Shown: positions 17,408 through 26,088 of the stretch, piece after piece
Layout of the letters: every line of letters begins with the position of its first letter
How positions within the stretch are numbered: the first letter of the stretch is position 1
NCBI GenBank assembly: GCA_035327565.1
Contig: DAOLDB010000013.1
Span: 14,285-78,284 of the forward strand
Direction: 5' to 3'
DNA length: 64,000 nt
Source of the DNA: JABDLO01 sp035327565
GTDB taxonomy: Bacteria > Bacteroidota > Bacteroidia > Chitinophagales > Saprospiraceae
The notes under the pieces: model-generated
What the model saw: only the letters and a program-made list of their open reading frames with translations
Told to the model about the DNA's origin: nothing
Databases searched by the model: none
Position numbers and translations under genes: made by a program

Positions 17408-19207
17408 TTATTCCCCCTCTAAATGATTTTTCAGACGTTGAGCCAGTTTTTTTCCGAAGAGTTCTTCAATCTGAGCCATATCCATTGTAAGCAATCTTTT
17501 TATACTTCCTGCTTTCCTAATAATCATTTCAGCTGTTTTGGCCCCAATACCGGGTATATCTGTAAGCTGGGAATGTGTAAAATGCCGGGATCTTTTATTC
17601 CTGTGGAAACTTATGGCAAAACGATGAGCTTCATTTCTGGCATGCTGAATCAATTTGAGTGATTCAGATTTTTTGTTAATATATATAGCTACAGAATCCC
17701 CAGGAAAATATATTTCTTCCAACCTTTTTGCTATGCCTATCATTGTCACTTTATCACTTATGTTTAAGCGTTCAAGACTTTGGACAGCAGCGCTTAATTG
17801 TCCTTTACCTCCATCCACGATAATCAATTGGGGCAATTCCTTCTTCTCCTCAAGAATCCGCTTATATCTTCTATAGACTATTTCAGCCATAGAAGCAAAA
17901 TCATTAGGTCCCTCAACTGATTTTATATTGAAATGCCGGTATTCCTTAACCGAAGGTTTCGCATTTCTGAAAACTACACATGCAGCCACCGGATAAGCGC
18001 CCTGTAAATTCGAATTATCAAAACATTCAATGTGAAGAGGTAAATGATCCATATGTAAATCATCCCTTAAAGTGGTGAGTACCCGCTCCATGGATGATTT
18101 TTTCTTCTTTTTGTTTATTTCCAAAAGACTCTTTTGGTGAATATATTGTATTACATTTTTTTCACTTAATTCAAGTAATTTTTTCTTATCCCCTATTTTT
18201 GGAATTGTGATCAAAAGATCTTCTATTGTATTGATTCGAATGGGAACAATAATTTCTGGTGCTATACTATTGAATCGTTCTCGCATATGTGGAATAGCTT
18301 TTTCTAAAACGTATTTGTCATCCTCGTCCATTTTTTTTCGAACTTCCAGGGTATCTGTATTAATAAGCGCCCCATTAACTACTTTTAGGTAATTGACATA
18401 GGAAAAATGCGGATCGGATCGGACAGAAAATACATCAACATCTTGAATGGATGCACTGACTACTGCCGATTTAGCATGGTAATCATCAAATACATACAGT
18501 TTATCTTTTAGTTCCTGGGCCTGCTCAAACTGCATTTGTTCAGAATGCCACTCCATCATTCCATAAATAAAGTCTTTAACAGGCTTTAGGTTTCCTTTTA
18601 AAATATTGTGTACATGTTCGATTTTCAGATTGTAATCTTGTTCAGATTCCCGTCCTACACATGGTCCTTTACAATTCTTAATATGGTATTCCAGACATAC
18701 ACTATATTTTCCACTTTTGATTCGCGATTCAGATAAGTTCAGTGAACAAGTCCGCAACTGAAATAGCTTTTTGACCAATTCCAAAATTACTTTTGCCCTG
18801 TATTTGGAAGTGTAGGGTCCAAAGTAGGTACTACCATCCCGAACTACTTTCCGTGTAAAAAAAACTCTGGGAAATCTTTCATTTTTTATACAGATATAGG
18901 TGTAAGATTTTCCATCTTTCAGCATTATATTGTATCTGGGCTGAAATTTTTTTATCAAAGTATTTTCAAGCAAAAGTGCATCATGCTCAGTTTCTACAAT
19001 AGTATAATCCAGAGAAGCTGCTCTTCTTACCAACGTTTTGGCTTTGTAAGGAATTTGATTGCTATTGCCAAAATATGATGATAGTCTGCTTCGAAGATTG
19101 ATGGCTTTTCCTACATATAAAATATTATTGTTCTCATCAAGAAATTTATAAATACCGGGTTCTTTGGGAATGGTATCTGCAATCAACTTGTAATCCTCTG
19201 ATTTCAT
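17408..19207 (-). CDS. uvrC: Excinuclease ABC subunit C (UvrC)
   Basis: The dual-incision nuclease of nucleotide excision repair, 599 residues and close to the usual size. The GIY-YIG domain at the N-terminus has GIY at 18-20, LYVGKA at 30-35 and Arg39 for the 3' incision. A UVR motif (SEQMQFEQAQELKDKL, about 220) binds UvrB. The RNase H-like domain follows (HIECFDNSNLQGAYPVAACVVF, later DGGKGQL) and makes the 5' incision. The C-terminus is a pair of helix-hairpin-helix motifs (IPGIGAKTAEMI and after, about 549-595). Its ATG overlaps the mgsA stop (ATGA), so translation is coupled to methylglyoxal synthase. Confidence 0.97.
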   Translation of the reverse strand: MKSEDYKLIADTIPKEPGIYKFLDENNNILYVGKAINLRSRLSSYFGNSNQIPYKAKTLVRRAASLDYTIVETEHDALLLENTLIKKFQPRYNIMLKDGKSYTYICIKNERFPRVFFTRKVVRDGSTYFGPYTSKYRAKVILELVKKLFQLRTCSLNLSESRIKSGKYSVCLEYHIKNCKGPCVGRESEQDYNLKIEHVHNILKGNLKPVKDFIYGMMEWHSEQMQFEQAQELKDKLYVFDDYHAKSAVVSASIQDVDVFSVRSDPHFSYVNYLKVVNGALINTDTLEVRKKMDEDDKYVLEKAIPHMRERFNSIAPEIIVPIRINTIEDLLITIPKIGDKKKLLELSEKNVIQYIHQKSLLEINKKKKKSSMERVLTTLRDDLHMDHLPLHIECFDNSNLQGAYPVAACVVFRNAKPSVKEYRHFNIKSVEGPNDFASMAEIVYRRYKRILEEKKELPQLIIVDGGKGQLSAAVQSLERLNISDKVTMIGIAKRLEEIYFPGDSVAIYINKKSESLKLIQHARNEAHRFAISFHRNKRSRHFTHSQLTDIPGIGAKTAEMIIRKAGSIKRLLTMDMAQIEELFGKKLAQRLKNHLEGE

Positions 19208-19584
19208 CGTTTCTGTAAATCATATTCGATCCCTTTTAAAATGAAATAAGCAGTCTTTGGGTTCGTTGCCAGCGGAATATTATGTACATCACATAATCGC
19301 ATTAACATTTGAACATCTGGCTCGTGAGGATGCTTATCCATCGGATCGCGAAAAAAAATAACAACATCTAACTCTCCGGTAGCCACCATGGCAGCAATTT
19401 GAGCATCACCCCCTTTCGGCCCTGACAACAACTTTGTAACTCTGATTCCTTCTCTCTCAATGTGACCTCCTGTAGTACCGGTGGCAAATATTCTGACCTG
19501 GTCTAAAAAAGTTCTGTTTCCCAATACAAAAGATACCATTTCAGGCTTTTTACCATCATGCGAAATCAATGCAATTCTAACCAT
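19204..19584 (-). CDS. mgsA: Methylglyoxal synthase
   Basis: Converts dihydroxyacetone phosphate to methylglyoxal and phosphate, a bypass that relieves phosphosugar stress. It has 126 residues and a single MGS domain. Phosphate-binding and active-site motifs are present: ISHDGKK at the start, ATGTTGG at 34-40, SGPKGGDAQ with the catalytic Asp60, FFRDP at 78-82, and HPHEPD at 85-90 with His87 in the place of E. coli His98. It overlaps uvrC by 4 bp. The pairing of a producer of a DNA-damaging electrophile with a repair nuclease is unusual and is taken up in the findings. Confidence 0.94.
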   Translation of the reverse strand: MVRIALISHDGKKPEMVSFVLGNRTFLDQVRIFATGTTGGHIEREGIRVTKLLSGPKGGDAQIAAMVATGELDVVIFFRDPMDKHPHEPDVQMLMRLCDVHNIPLATNPKTAYFILKGIEYDLQKR

Positions 19585-19712
19585 ATACTTCTACTTTTAA
19601 TTGATTCTTGTTCAGTGTACTTTTCCTAAATTCATGCAGATAATTCCAAATTATCAAGATTTCTGTTTATTTATGTCTTTTATTCTGAACAACCTTTGTA
19701 AAATTTTCTGCA

Positions 19713-22457
19713 ATGTATAAATTATTCACATGGATTCCATGTCTGATATTTACCATTACATGTACAATGTTTGGTCAAAAAAGAACGATGACCCCCGAGG
19801 TGTACAATCAATGGAAAAGAATTGAAAGTACTACAGTTTCTAATAATGGCCAGTATATAAGTTATGTCCTCACCACTGAAGCGGGTGACAAAAGTATTTA
19901 TCTTCTTCATACTGATACACAACAGAGTATTGTTTTCAATCGCTCTTCCTCACCAATATTTGACCATCAGACTTCAAAATTAATATTCAGAATCCATCCT
20001 CCTTACGACACAGTAAAAGCCCTCAAGCTAAAAGGCACCAAAACCGAAGAATTACCGCCGGATACTTTGGCTATTTATGATTTACGCAAAAAAAGCACAA
20101 ATAAAATCCCTGGTATTCAATCCTATCAGGTAGCAGAGAATTGGAATAACTATGTCTTTACTATGTTAAAACCCTCTACTGAAAAGTTGCAGAAAAAGGA
20201 AAACAAAGAAAATGGTTCAAAATTACTGCGAATTCATTTAGAAAGCATGAAAATAGACACCCTGAATTATGTTACAGAGTATGTTATTTCCAGGGATTCT
20301 CCTGGTTTACTATACGCTAGTACAGGTAATGACTCTCTATTACTCCCGGGAGTTTACAAATATGATTTTGAAAATCAATCAGATCTTTTACTTTTAGAAC
20401 AAAAAGGTAAATACTTTCAACTTTCATTATCAGATGATGGAAGAAAAGGAACATTCATCATAGATCGAGATACCACAAAAATTCATGTAAGACCTTATAC
20501 TTTATATCAATTCAGTGTAGACAACATGCCATCTATAGTGGCTGAACCAGGCTCCTCCTTCATTCCGGAAGGATTTCAGGTATCTCCACATAAAAAAGCA
20601 ACTTTTTCAGATAATGGAGATGTATTGTATTTTGGTATTTCACCCATTCCGCTTGCTCCGGATACGACTAAAACAAAAGAGGAGATGCCCGTGGTTGAAG
20701 TATGGAGTACAGATGATCACATGTTATATACTCAACAGAAGGTAAGAAAATCAAGTGATGAAAAAAGAAGCATTGTATTTGCCCGATGGGAGGATTCCGG
20801 AAAAATTCTTCAGCTTGAATCAGAAACCATCACTTCAGTATATTTACCAAAAAACACACCTCCTTTCCATTATTATGGAACCGACAATACCGAATATTTA
20901 CCCTCAGTAATATGGGAAGGATCAACCCTTACAGATCTCTATTTGATCAATATCAATAGTGGAAATTCCGAATCCGTTGGTAAAGCAATTAATGGAAGTA
21001 TAGCTTTTTCTCCTTCCGGAAAATTTGCCTATTGGTTTGATCGAGATGAGCAAACCTACTTTATATTTGATCCTGAATTGAAGTCAATAAGAAATCTGAC
21101 ATTCGATATCCCTTTTAAATTAGGTGAAGAAGATAATGACAGACCCCAGTCCTCTTATCCATACGGGGTAGTGGGTTTTACAGATGACGAGCAATATATT
21201 TTGTTATATGATCATTACGATATCTGGAAAGTACACTTGCAGGGTAATGAAAAATCAGTTAATTTAACTCATGGCCGGAAAAATAAATGGGTATACAGAT
21301 ATATTAAAACCAACCCTGATGAGGATTATTTGAATCTTGATTCAGAATGGATACTCCACGTTTTTGACGAAAAGGATAAATCATCCGGCTATAGTCTTAG
21401 AAGCAACAAGGGAAATGTGTCAGAACTCACAAAAGGAGCTTTTTACTTTTCTAGACGGATTTGGAAGGCAAAAGATCATAATCTGATGGTATTTACAAGG
21501 GAAAACTTCAGAGAATTTCCAGATTTGCATATGAGTAAAAATATAAAATCCGGACAATATGTTCAAATCAGTAAAGCCAATCCGCAACAGAGTGAATATT
21601 CCTGGGGAGATGGGAAAATTTACACATGGAAAGGTTACGAAGGAAGTGAAATGACTGGTATGTTATTTATACCGGATGGATTTGACACGGGAAAAATTTA
21701 CCCATTGATCGTGAATTTTTATGAGAAAAGCAGTGATGGTCTGCATAATCACAGGGCACCCTTTGCTGGTCGATCTACAATAAGCTATTCTTACTATCTT
21801 AGTAAAGGATATGTCATATTTAATCCTGATGTACCTTATGAAATTGGCTATCCGGGAAGAAGTGCATTCAACTCAGTAATGTCAGGTCTGGAAAGTTTGC
21901 TGAAGGAGGGATTTATAGATATAAAGAGAATAGGGATCCACGGTCATTCTTGGGGCGGTTATCAAATTGCAGACATACTTACTAAAACCGATTTATTTGC
22001 ATGCGCAGAATCTGGGGCACCCGTAGTCAATATGACCAGTGCGTATGGGGGTATACGATGGGCTACAGGTATGAGCAGGATGTTTCAATACGAAAAAGGA
22101 CAAAGCCGCTTAGGAGCTACTTTATGGGAAAGACCGGATTTATATATTGAGAATTCTCCACTTTTTAATATGGATAAAGTGACCACACCAGTACTTATCC
22201 TTCATAATGATGAGGATGGAGCAGTTCCATGGTATCAAGGCATTGAATATTTTGTTGCGCTTAGAAGATTGGGTAAAAAAGCATGGTTGCTCAATTACAA
22301 TGGCGAACCCCACTGGCCGGTAAAATGGCCAAACCGGCTCGATTTCCAAATCAGAATGGAGCAGTTTTTTGATTATTATTTGATGGGAAGACCTATGCCA
22401 CTCTGGATGAAGAAAGGTATTCCAGAGATCAACAAGGGTCTGGAATTGGGCTATTGA
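19713..22457 (+). CDS. S9 family (prolyl oligopeptidase-like) secreted peptidase
   Basis: A 914-residue serine peptidase. An N-terminal signal sequence (about 1-22, likely cleaved after MFGQ) is followed by a long beta-propeller region (about 30-640) and an alpha/beta-hydrolase catalytic domain. The nucleophile elbow is GHSWGG (744-749, Ser746). The aspartate is in HNDEDGAVPW (Asp835) and the histidine in GEPHWP (His867). It probably acts in the periplasm or outside the cell on peptides, releasing short or N-terminal fragments; no strict Pro-specific signature can be asserted. It is monocistronic, divergent from mgsA with 128 bp between, and runs toward the toxin-antitoxin pair. Confidence 0.92.
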   Translation: MYKLFTWIPCLIFTITCTMFGQKRTMTPEVYNQWKRIESTTVSNNGQYISYVLTTEAGDKSIYLLHTDTQQSIVFNRSSSPIFDHQTSKLIFRIHPPYDTVKALKLKGTKTEELPPDTLAIYDLRKKSTNKIPGIQSYQVAENWNNYVFTMLKPSTEKLQKKENKENGSKLLRIHLESMKIDTLNYVTEYVISRDSPGLLYASTGNDSLLLPGVYKYDFENQSDLLLLEQKGKYFQLSLSDDGRKGTFIIDRDTTKIHVRPYTLYQFSVDNMPSIVAEPGSSFIPEGFQVSPHKKATFSDNGDVLYFGISPIPLAPDTTKTKEEMPVVEVWSTDDHMLYTQQKVRKSSDEKRSIVFARWEDSGKILQLESETITSVYLPKNTPPFHYYGTDNTEYLPSVIWEGSTLTDLYLININSGNSESVGKAINGSIAFSPSGKFAYWFDRDEQTYFIFDPELKSIRNLTFDIPFKLGEEDNDRPQSSYPYGVVGFTDDEQYILLYDHYDIWKVHLQGNEKSVNLTHGRKNKWVYRYIKTNPDEDYLNLDSEWILHVFDEKDKSSGYSLRSNKGNVSELTKGAFYFSRRIWKAKDHNLMVFTRENFREFPDLHMSKNIKSGQYVQISKANPQQSEYSWGDGKIYTWKGYEGSEMTGMLFIPDGFDTGKIYPLIVNFYEKSSDGLHNHRAPFAGRSTISYSYYLSKGYVIFNPDVPYEIGYPGRSAFNSVMSGLESLLKEGFIDIKRIGIHGHSWGGYQIADILTKTDLFACAESGAPVVNMTSAYGGIRWATGMSRMFQYEKGQSRLGATLWERPDLYIENSPLFNMDKVTTPVLILHNDEDGAVPWYQGIEYFVALRRLGKKAWLLNYNGEPHWPVKWPNRLDFQIRMEQFFDYYLMGRPMPLWMKKGIPEINKGLELGY

Positions 22458-22519
22458 TTTGCTTAAAATAGGTCAGGATTTGTAGGTTCTAAGGTAAGCT
22501 GCATATATAAAAAAGTTGT

Positions 22520-22540
22520 CTTTGGGCATCAATTCCCAAG
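22520..22540 (-). terminator. Weak hairpin downstream of the RES toxin gene
   Basis: On the minus strand a six-pair stem (CTTGGG/CCCAAA with one G-U pair) with an eight-base loop is followed, six bases on, by a run of six T. It lies 20 bp past the RES stop codon in the convergent gap. The stem is short and the T-run is displaced, so this is tentative. Confidence 0.3.
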
Positions 22541-22560
22541 GCTATACTGCGATTCAGGAC

Positions 22561-23034
22561 TCAAGTTCGCGCAATAATGGCCTGATAGCGTTTATCCAGC
22601 AGAGCGTCTTCAATATGTTTAATGATGACATTGTCGGAAAATAAAGAATGTAATGGGTTAATGAGAAAGTTGTATTCGCCTTTAACCAATACACTAGGTA
22701 CTTTCACAATACAAACGTTTTTTTCATAAAAATAATATTCCGTCCATTTCCATAAAATTTCCTGATGTAATTGTATCCAATTTTCAGGTAAATTGGAGGC
22801 ATCAAAGGGTTCAATTAGTGATGGGTCAGTTTTAATAACAGCAAAGCTATAAGGTAAAGCAAAAGCATGGGAAGATCTAAAGTGAACTATTAATTCCAGC
22901 AGGGCAAGTGATCTCGCCTGACTTGTGTACAATACCGGAACTCCGGGTCTATTCCATCGACCTCCATATATTTTAGCTCCTGTACCTGAAAGGTCATGAA
23001 TATAATTATCCCTGGCTATTCTGAATAATTCCAT
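22561..23034 (-). CDS. RES-domain toxin (NAD-degrading family)
   Basis: A 157-residue RES-domain protein, the toxin half of a RES/Xre type II module. In characterised members (MbcT, ParT) the domain destroys or transfers NAD. The RES signature is present: Arg27 in YGGRWNRPG, VLYTSQARSLALLELIVH with Glu48, and the C-terminal NFLINPLHS segment with its conserved Ser. Length is typical. I use ATG 23034, which shares its A with the TGA stop of the antitoxin gene; a TTG one codon upstream is also possible. This one-base overlap couples translation so that antitoxin is always made first. Confidence 0.92.
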   Translation of the reverse strand: MELFRIARDNYIHDLSGTGAKIYGGRWNRPGVPVLYTSQARSLALLELIVHFRSSHAFALPYSFAVIKTDPSLIEPFDASNLPENWIQLHQEILWKWTEYYFYEKNVCIVKVPSVLVKGEYNFLINPLHSLFSDNVIIKHIEDALLDKRYQAIIART

Positions 23035-23489
23035 CAAGCAAATATACCATGCTCAATCCTGCCTAACACCTGAACAAGAAGATCAAAACCAAAAGGAGTA
23101 TCCAAATAAGTAAGAGGCCTTTTACCATGCAAATAAGGAACAGGAGAATTGAGCCACTCGCCGAAAGCTTCATCAGAACCAAAAACCTCCACCCCTCTTT
23201 TATGAAGATTGGCTAAAAGAATGGCTTTGGAAGACTGGTCAGTATCCAGCTTTTTGTCTAGAGGGTATCGCTGTAAAGTACGCAGTGAAACATGAAGTAT
23301 ATTGGCGATATGCTGTAAGGTAAGACCCAAACGATGGCCTAAATGTATGACATATTGCATGGTAACCCCCTTACGGGCAAACTCTATCAACCCGGAAGAT
23401 GGTCCAGATTGTGATAAACCGGCCAGGTATACGGCTATTGGCTCGCTCACAAGGTCATTTATCAATTTTGAATTTTTACCTTCCTTCAT
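23034..23489 (-). CDS. Xre/MbcA/ParS-type antitoxin
   Basis: A 151-residue cognate antitoxin of the RES toxin. An N-terminal DNA-binding region (about 50-85, LGLTLQHIANILHVSLRTLQRY) resembles the Xre helix-turn-helix of this family. The C-terminal toxin-binding domain (DUF2384) is recognised from the run VFGSDEAFGEWLNSPVPYLHGKRPLTYLDT and the end LLVQVLGRIEHGIFA, whose tail inserts into the toxin active site in known complexes. It is the first gene of the pair and is expected to repress the promoter at 23493-23536, where direct repeats overlap the core elements. Confidence 0.92.
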   Translation of the reverse strand: MKEGKNSKLINDLVSEPIAVYLAGLSQSGPSSGLIEFARKGVTMQYVIHLGHRLGLTLQHIANILHVSLRTLQRYPLDKKLDTDQSSKAILLANLHKRGVEVFGSDEAFGEWLNSPVPYLHGKRPLTYLDTPFGFDLLVQVLGRIEHGIFA

Positions 23490-23492
23490 AAT

Positions 23493-23536
23493 ATGTCATT
23501 TGTCACAAAAATAATGTCATTTTTTTGATTTTCAAA
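23493..23536 (-). promoter_or_regulatory. xre-res promoter with overlapping direct-repeat operator
   Basis: Minus strand: a TTTG -33 box (23536-23533), a 19-bp spacer and -7 TATTTTTG (23513-23506), a full Bacteroidota consensus. Two identical ATGTCATTT repeats (plus strand 23493-23501 and 23514-23522) lie 21 bp apart, two helical turns, on either side of the -7 box; a third TGTCA sits at 23501-23505. Binding there would block initiation, as expected for antitoxin autoregulation. The predicted leader is only about 10 nt. Confidence 0.65.
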
Positions 23537-23754
23537 ATTGCACTTCATTTTTTTTAAAGAAAATATTGGGTATCTTCCACTCAGTTGCATTTCCTTTTCT
23601 TTTAATAAAAAAGAATTTCGTTGTTTTAAGTAGTTAAGATTGAAAGGGGTAATAAAAAACAATTATTTATGAAATTTAAATGAATCGAATAACTCCATAT
23701 CGATTAAAAACCATCCCGTGTAGAAATTTTTCCTTTTAAAAAGGCGGAGAGCAT

Positions 23755-23762
23755 TAACTTTG
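23755..23762 (+). promoter_or_regulatory. -7 element immediately before the small coiled-coil gene
   Basis: TAACTTTG is a full match to TAnnTTTG. Transcription from it would begin around 23768, only about 5 nt before the ATG at 23773 and about 23 nt before an in-frame ATG at 23791. No TTG is seen at the -33 distance. Confidence 0.4.
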
Positions 23763-23772
23763 TGATAAAAAG

Positions 23773-24051
23773 ATGAGAGGAAAATACAAAATGACTGGAT
23801 GTGCCAGATTTTTTATTTTTTTACTATTCTTTGCTCCTATAGCTTACATTGCAGGCTCTTACATAAAGGGTGAAGATGGTATAGAAAATATAAAGCACCT
23901 ATTGGGAATTGGCAAACAAGTACAAACAGAAGAATCGGAAGTTCGAACTGCAAGAAGTAATAACCTCGATGATATCATCAGGATCAAAGATAAGGAAATT
24001 GAAATTCTGAAAAAGAGAATTGAAGAACTGGAAAAGCAATTAGATCAATAA
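23773..24051 (+). CDS. Small membrane-anchored coiled-coil protein, unknown function
   Basis: A 92-residue hypothetical protein. One hydrophobic helix (about 11-29, ARFFIFLLFFAPIAYIAGSYI) is followed by a soluble part ending in a clear heptad-type coiled coil (about 65-92, IIRIKDKEIEILKKRIEELEKQL). It is likely anchored in the inner membrane and oligomeric. The -7 element just upstream suggests that translation may begin at ATG 23791 (MTGCARFF) rather than 23773, which would give 86 residues. It ends 1 bp before the convergent TonB receptor stop. No family is recognised. Confidence 0.65.
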   Translation: MRGKYKMTGCARFFIFLLFFAPIAYIAGSYIKGEDGIENIKHLLGIGKQVQTEESEVRTARSNNLDDIIRIKDKEIEILKKRIEELEKQLDQ

Positions 24052-24052
24052 T

Positions 24053-25903
24053 CTATTTTGGTTCATAAGAATTGACCCCTTTGATGCTATAGGATGCGCT
24101 CATACCTACCCATCTACCCGGCATGGGTACCAAATTGGTTTCTGTATACATTTGATTGAACAGATTATTAATAAACACTGAAGTCGTCCAAAGGCCTGAA
24201 TGATATTGGACTCTTGTATCAATGAGTGTATAATTGTCGAGATTAATTCTGTCAATCCAACGCAAATAAAAAGAATGTGTAATTTTTGAAAAAATTGAAT
24301 ACCTGACTCCAACATTCAACTGATGCGACAATAAGTCTAATGCATATCGGGATATAGGGGCATCTACCTGGTTTTCGCCATCAAGAAATGTATAGCCTAC
24401 ATTCAGGAAAGCAGGCTTCTTCAGAGACAGCATCCTCATTAAGTCTAAAACGGCTGTAGTTTCAATTCCTTTGATGATAACCCTTCCTATGTTGGATGGA
24501 AACCAGGGTTCACTCTCCTGGGATTTACTCCAATCAATCAAATTAGAACTGTTTCTTTTGAATCCGGCTATTTGAATATCCAATGTTGAATTGATCCATT
24601 TGAAACCTATTTCTGTGGTAAATGCTTTCTCAGGAGTAAGATCGGGGTTTCCTTTATTGGCAGGGTCTTCATAAAACAGATCTGTAAAGGTAGGAACTCT
24701 CCAGGTATAACCAACATTAGTAAAAGCTTTAAAATTTCGATGAATACTCCAACCCAGATCAATACCTGGAAATGTCTGGAATCCAAAATCTGAATAATGA
24801 TAAATACCGATACCCGGGGAAACGTCGAGCTTGACTGCAGGAATCTCCCATTTATACTCTGCATTCGCACCAAAAGTAGTTCTTTTTCTCTCACCAAGAT
24901 TATTGGAAACCAAATCGTCATGTCTGAATTCTAGGCCAAAACCCAAAGCACCCTGATCTCCAACCACTGAACCGTTCACTTCTGTCCCATAAGTATTACC
25001 TATATGCAGGTTGCGATATATTGAAGGATTGTCTCTGACAAAAATATATTCATCTTTATTTCGTCTCCAATACACTATGGGGTTCCAATGTACTTTACCC
25101 CTTTTCGCCTGAAAGGCAGCTGATACCAGGCTGGTTTGGATCTCTTCATACTGCTCAGTAAAAGACGGACTGGCATAAAAACCATTGGCACCAAAGGCCC
25201 GGTCACTAAATCCCGCCTGAATGGATAATTTATCAGCTCCGGCATCCAGTTCAGCCCTATAATATGCTTGATACATATCATAATCAGTATTATGACGATA
25301 GCCATCTGAAAATGAACGGGAATAGGAAATGTGATGTCTTGCTTTTTCAAACGGTAATGTTGCATTCATCCCTAATCGTCCGGAATTATAAGCGCTGTAA
25401 TCACCAAATATACCGAATGTGGTTTCATCGGTTACATTTGTAACAATGTTGATAGCTCCGGCATATGCATTCTGACCATATCTTCGTGCAGCAGGTCCTT
25501 TTAAAACTTCAATTCGTTCAATACTTTCCAGATCGACAGGTATATTCATTAAATGGTGGCCGGTTTGAGGATCGGCCATACTCACCCCGTTAATCAACAG
25601 TAAAGTTTGATCAAATGTACCTCCTCTTATACTGACGTCTGCTTGGATTCCATGAATACCTCTTCTTCTTATATCAAGGCCAGCGACATACTGTAATAGT
25701 TCAGCTACTGACTGTACCGGGGCCGCTCTTATTTCATCTTTATCAATGATTTGAATGGTCCTGGAAGCATCAGAATAGTCAATTTGGAGTCTTTTCTCCT
25801 GAATGGTTACAGTTTCAATTTGTCCGGCCAACAAATCACCCTGTCCGTGTGTATAAAATGCAAATGGTAAAAAAGGTATGATTAAGAAATAACCAACTTT
25901 CAT
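24053..25903 (-). CDS. TonB-dependent outer membrane receptor, BtuB-like
   Basis: A 616-residue outer membrane receptor with a signal peptide (KVGYFLIIPFLPFAFYTHGQ). The plug domain follows at about 45-155 with the family sequences AAPVQSVAELLQYVAGLDIRRRG, DVSIRGGTFDQTLLLINGV and ERIEVLKGPAARRYGQNAYAGAINIVT. A 22-strand barrel ends in an aromatic-rich C-terminus. There is no carboxypeptidase-like extension, so it resembles siderophore/cobalamin receptors more than SusC. The ligand is not readable, and no B12, haem or siderophore gene is adjacent. I place the start at ATG 25903 because the eight codons upstream begin with TTG and only lengthen the signal. Confidence 0.92.
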   Translation of the reverse strand: MKVGYFLIIPFLPFAFYTHGQGDLLAGQIETVTIQEKRLQIDYSDASRTIQIIDKDEIRAAPVQSVAELLQYVAGLDIRRRGIHGIQADVSIRGGTFDQTLLLINGVSMADPQTGHHLMNIPVDLESIERIEVLKGPAARRYGQNAYAGAINIVTNVTDETTFGIFGDYSAYNSGRLGMNATLPFEKARHHISYSRSFSDGYRHNTDYDMYQAYYRAELDAGADKLSIQAGFSDRAFGANGFYASPSFTEQYEEIQTSLVSAAFQAKRGKVHWNPIVYWRRNKDEYIFVRDNPSIYRNLHIGNTYGTEVNGSVVGDQGALGFGLEFRHDDLVSNNLGERKRTTFGANAEYKWEIPAVKLDVSPGIGIYHYSDFGFQTFPGIDLGWSIHRNFKAFTNVGYTWRVPTFTDLFYEDPANKGNPDLTPEKAFTTEIGFKWINSTLDIQIAGFKRNSSNLIDWSKSQESEPWFPSNIGRVIIKGIETTAVLDLMRMLSLKKPAFLNVGYTFLDGENQVDAPISRYALDLLSHQLNVGVRYSIFSKITHSFYLRWIDRINLDNYTLIDTRVQYHSGLWTTSVFINNLFNQMYTETNLVPMPGRWVGMSASYSIKGVNSYEPK

Positions 25904-26088
25904 GGGAAGGAATTTTTTCCGAAGCAAATCTAAATTGATTTCATGAATTCTTAATCAATCAACTATTGAATTGACAGAAAAGTAAAAATACAAGATGCTT
26001 TCCCTTTAGATCAAGTCTGGCTATTTCATTTTGACTTTTACTGCTTCATTTTATTATGCAGGTGCAACGCAATAAAATAAAACATCCA

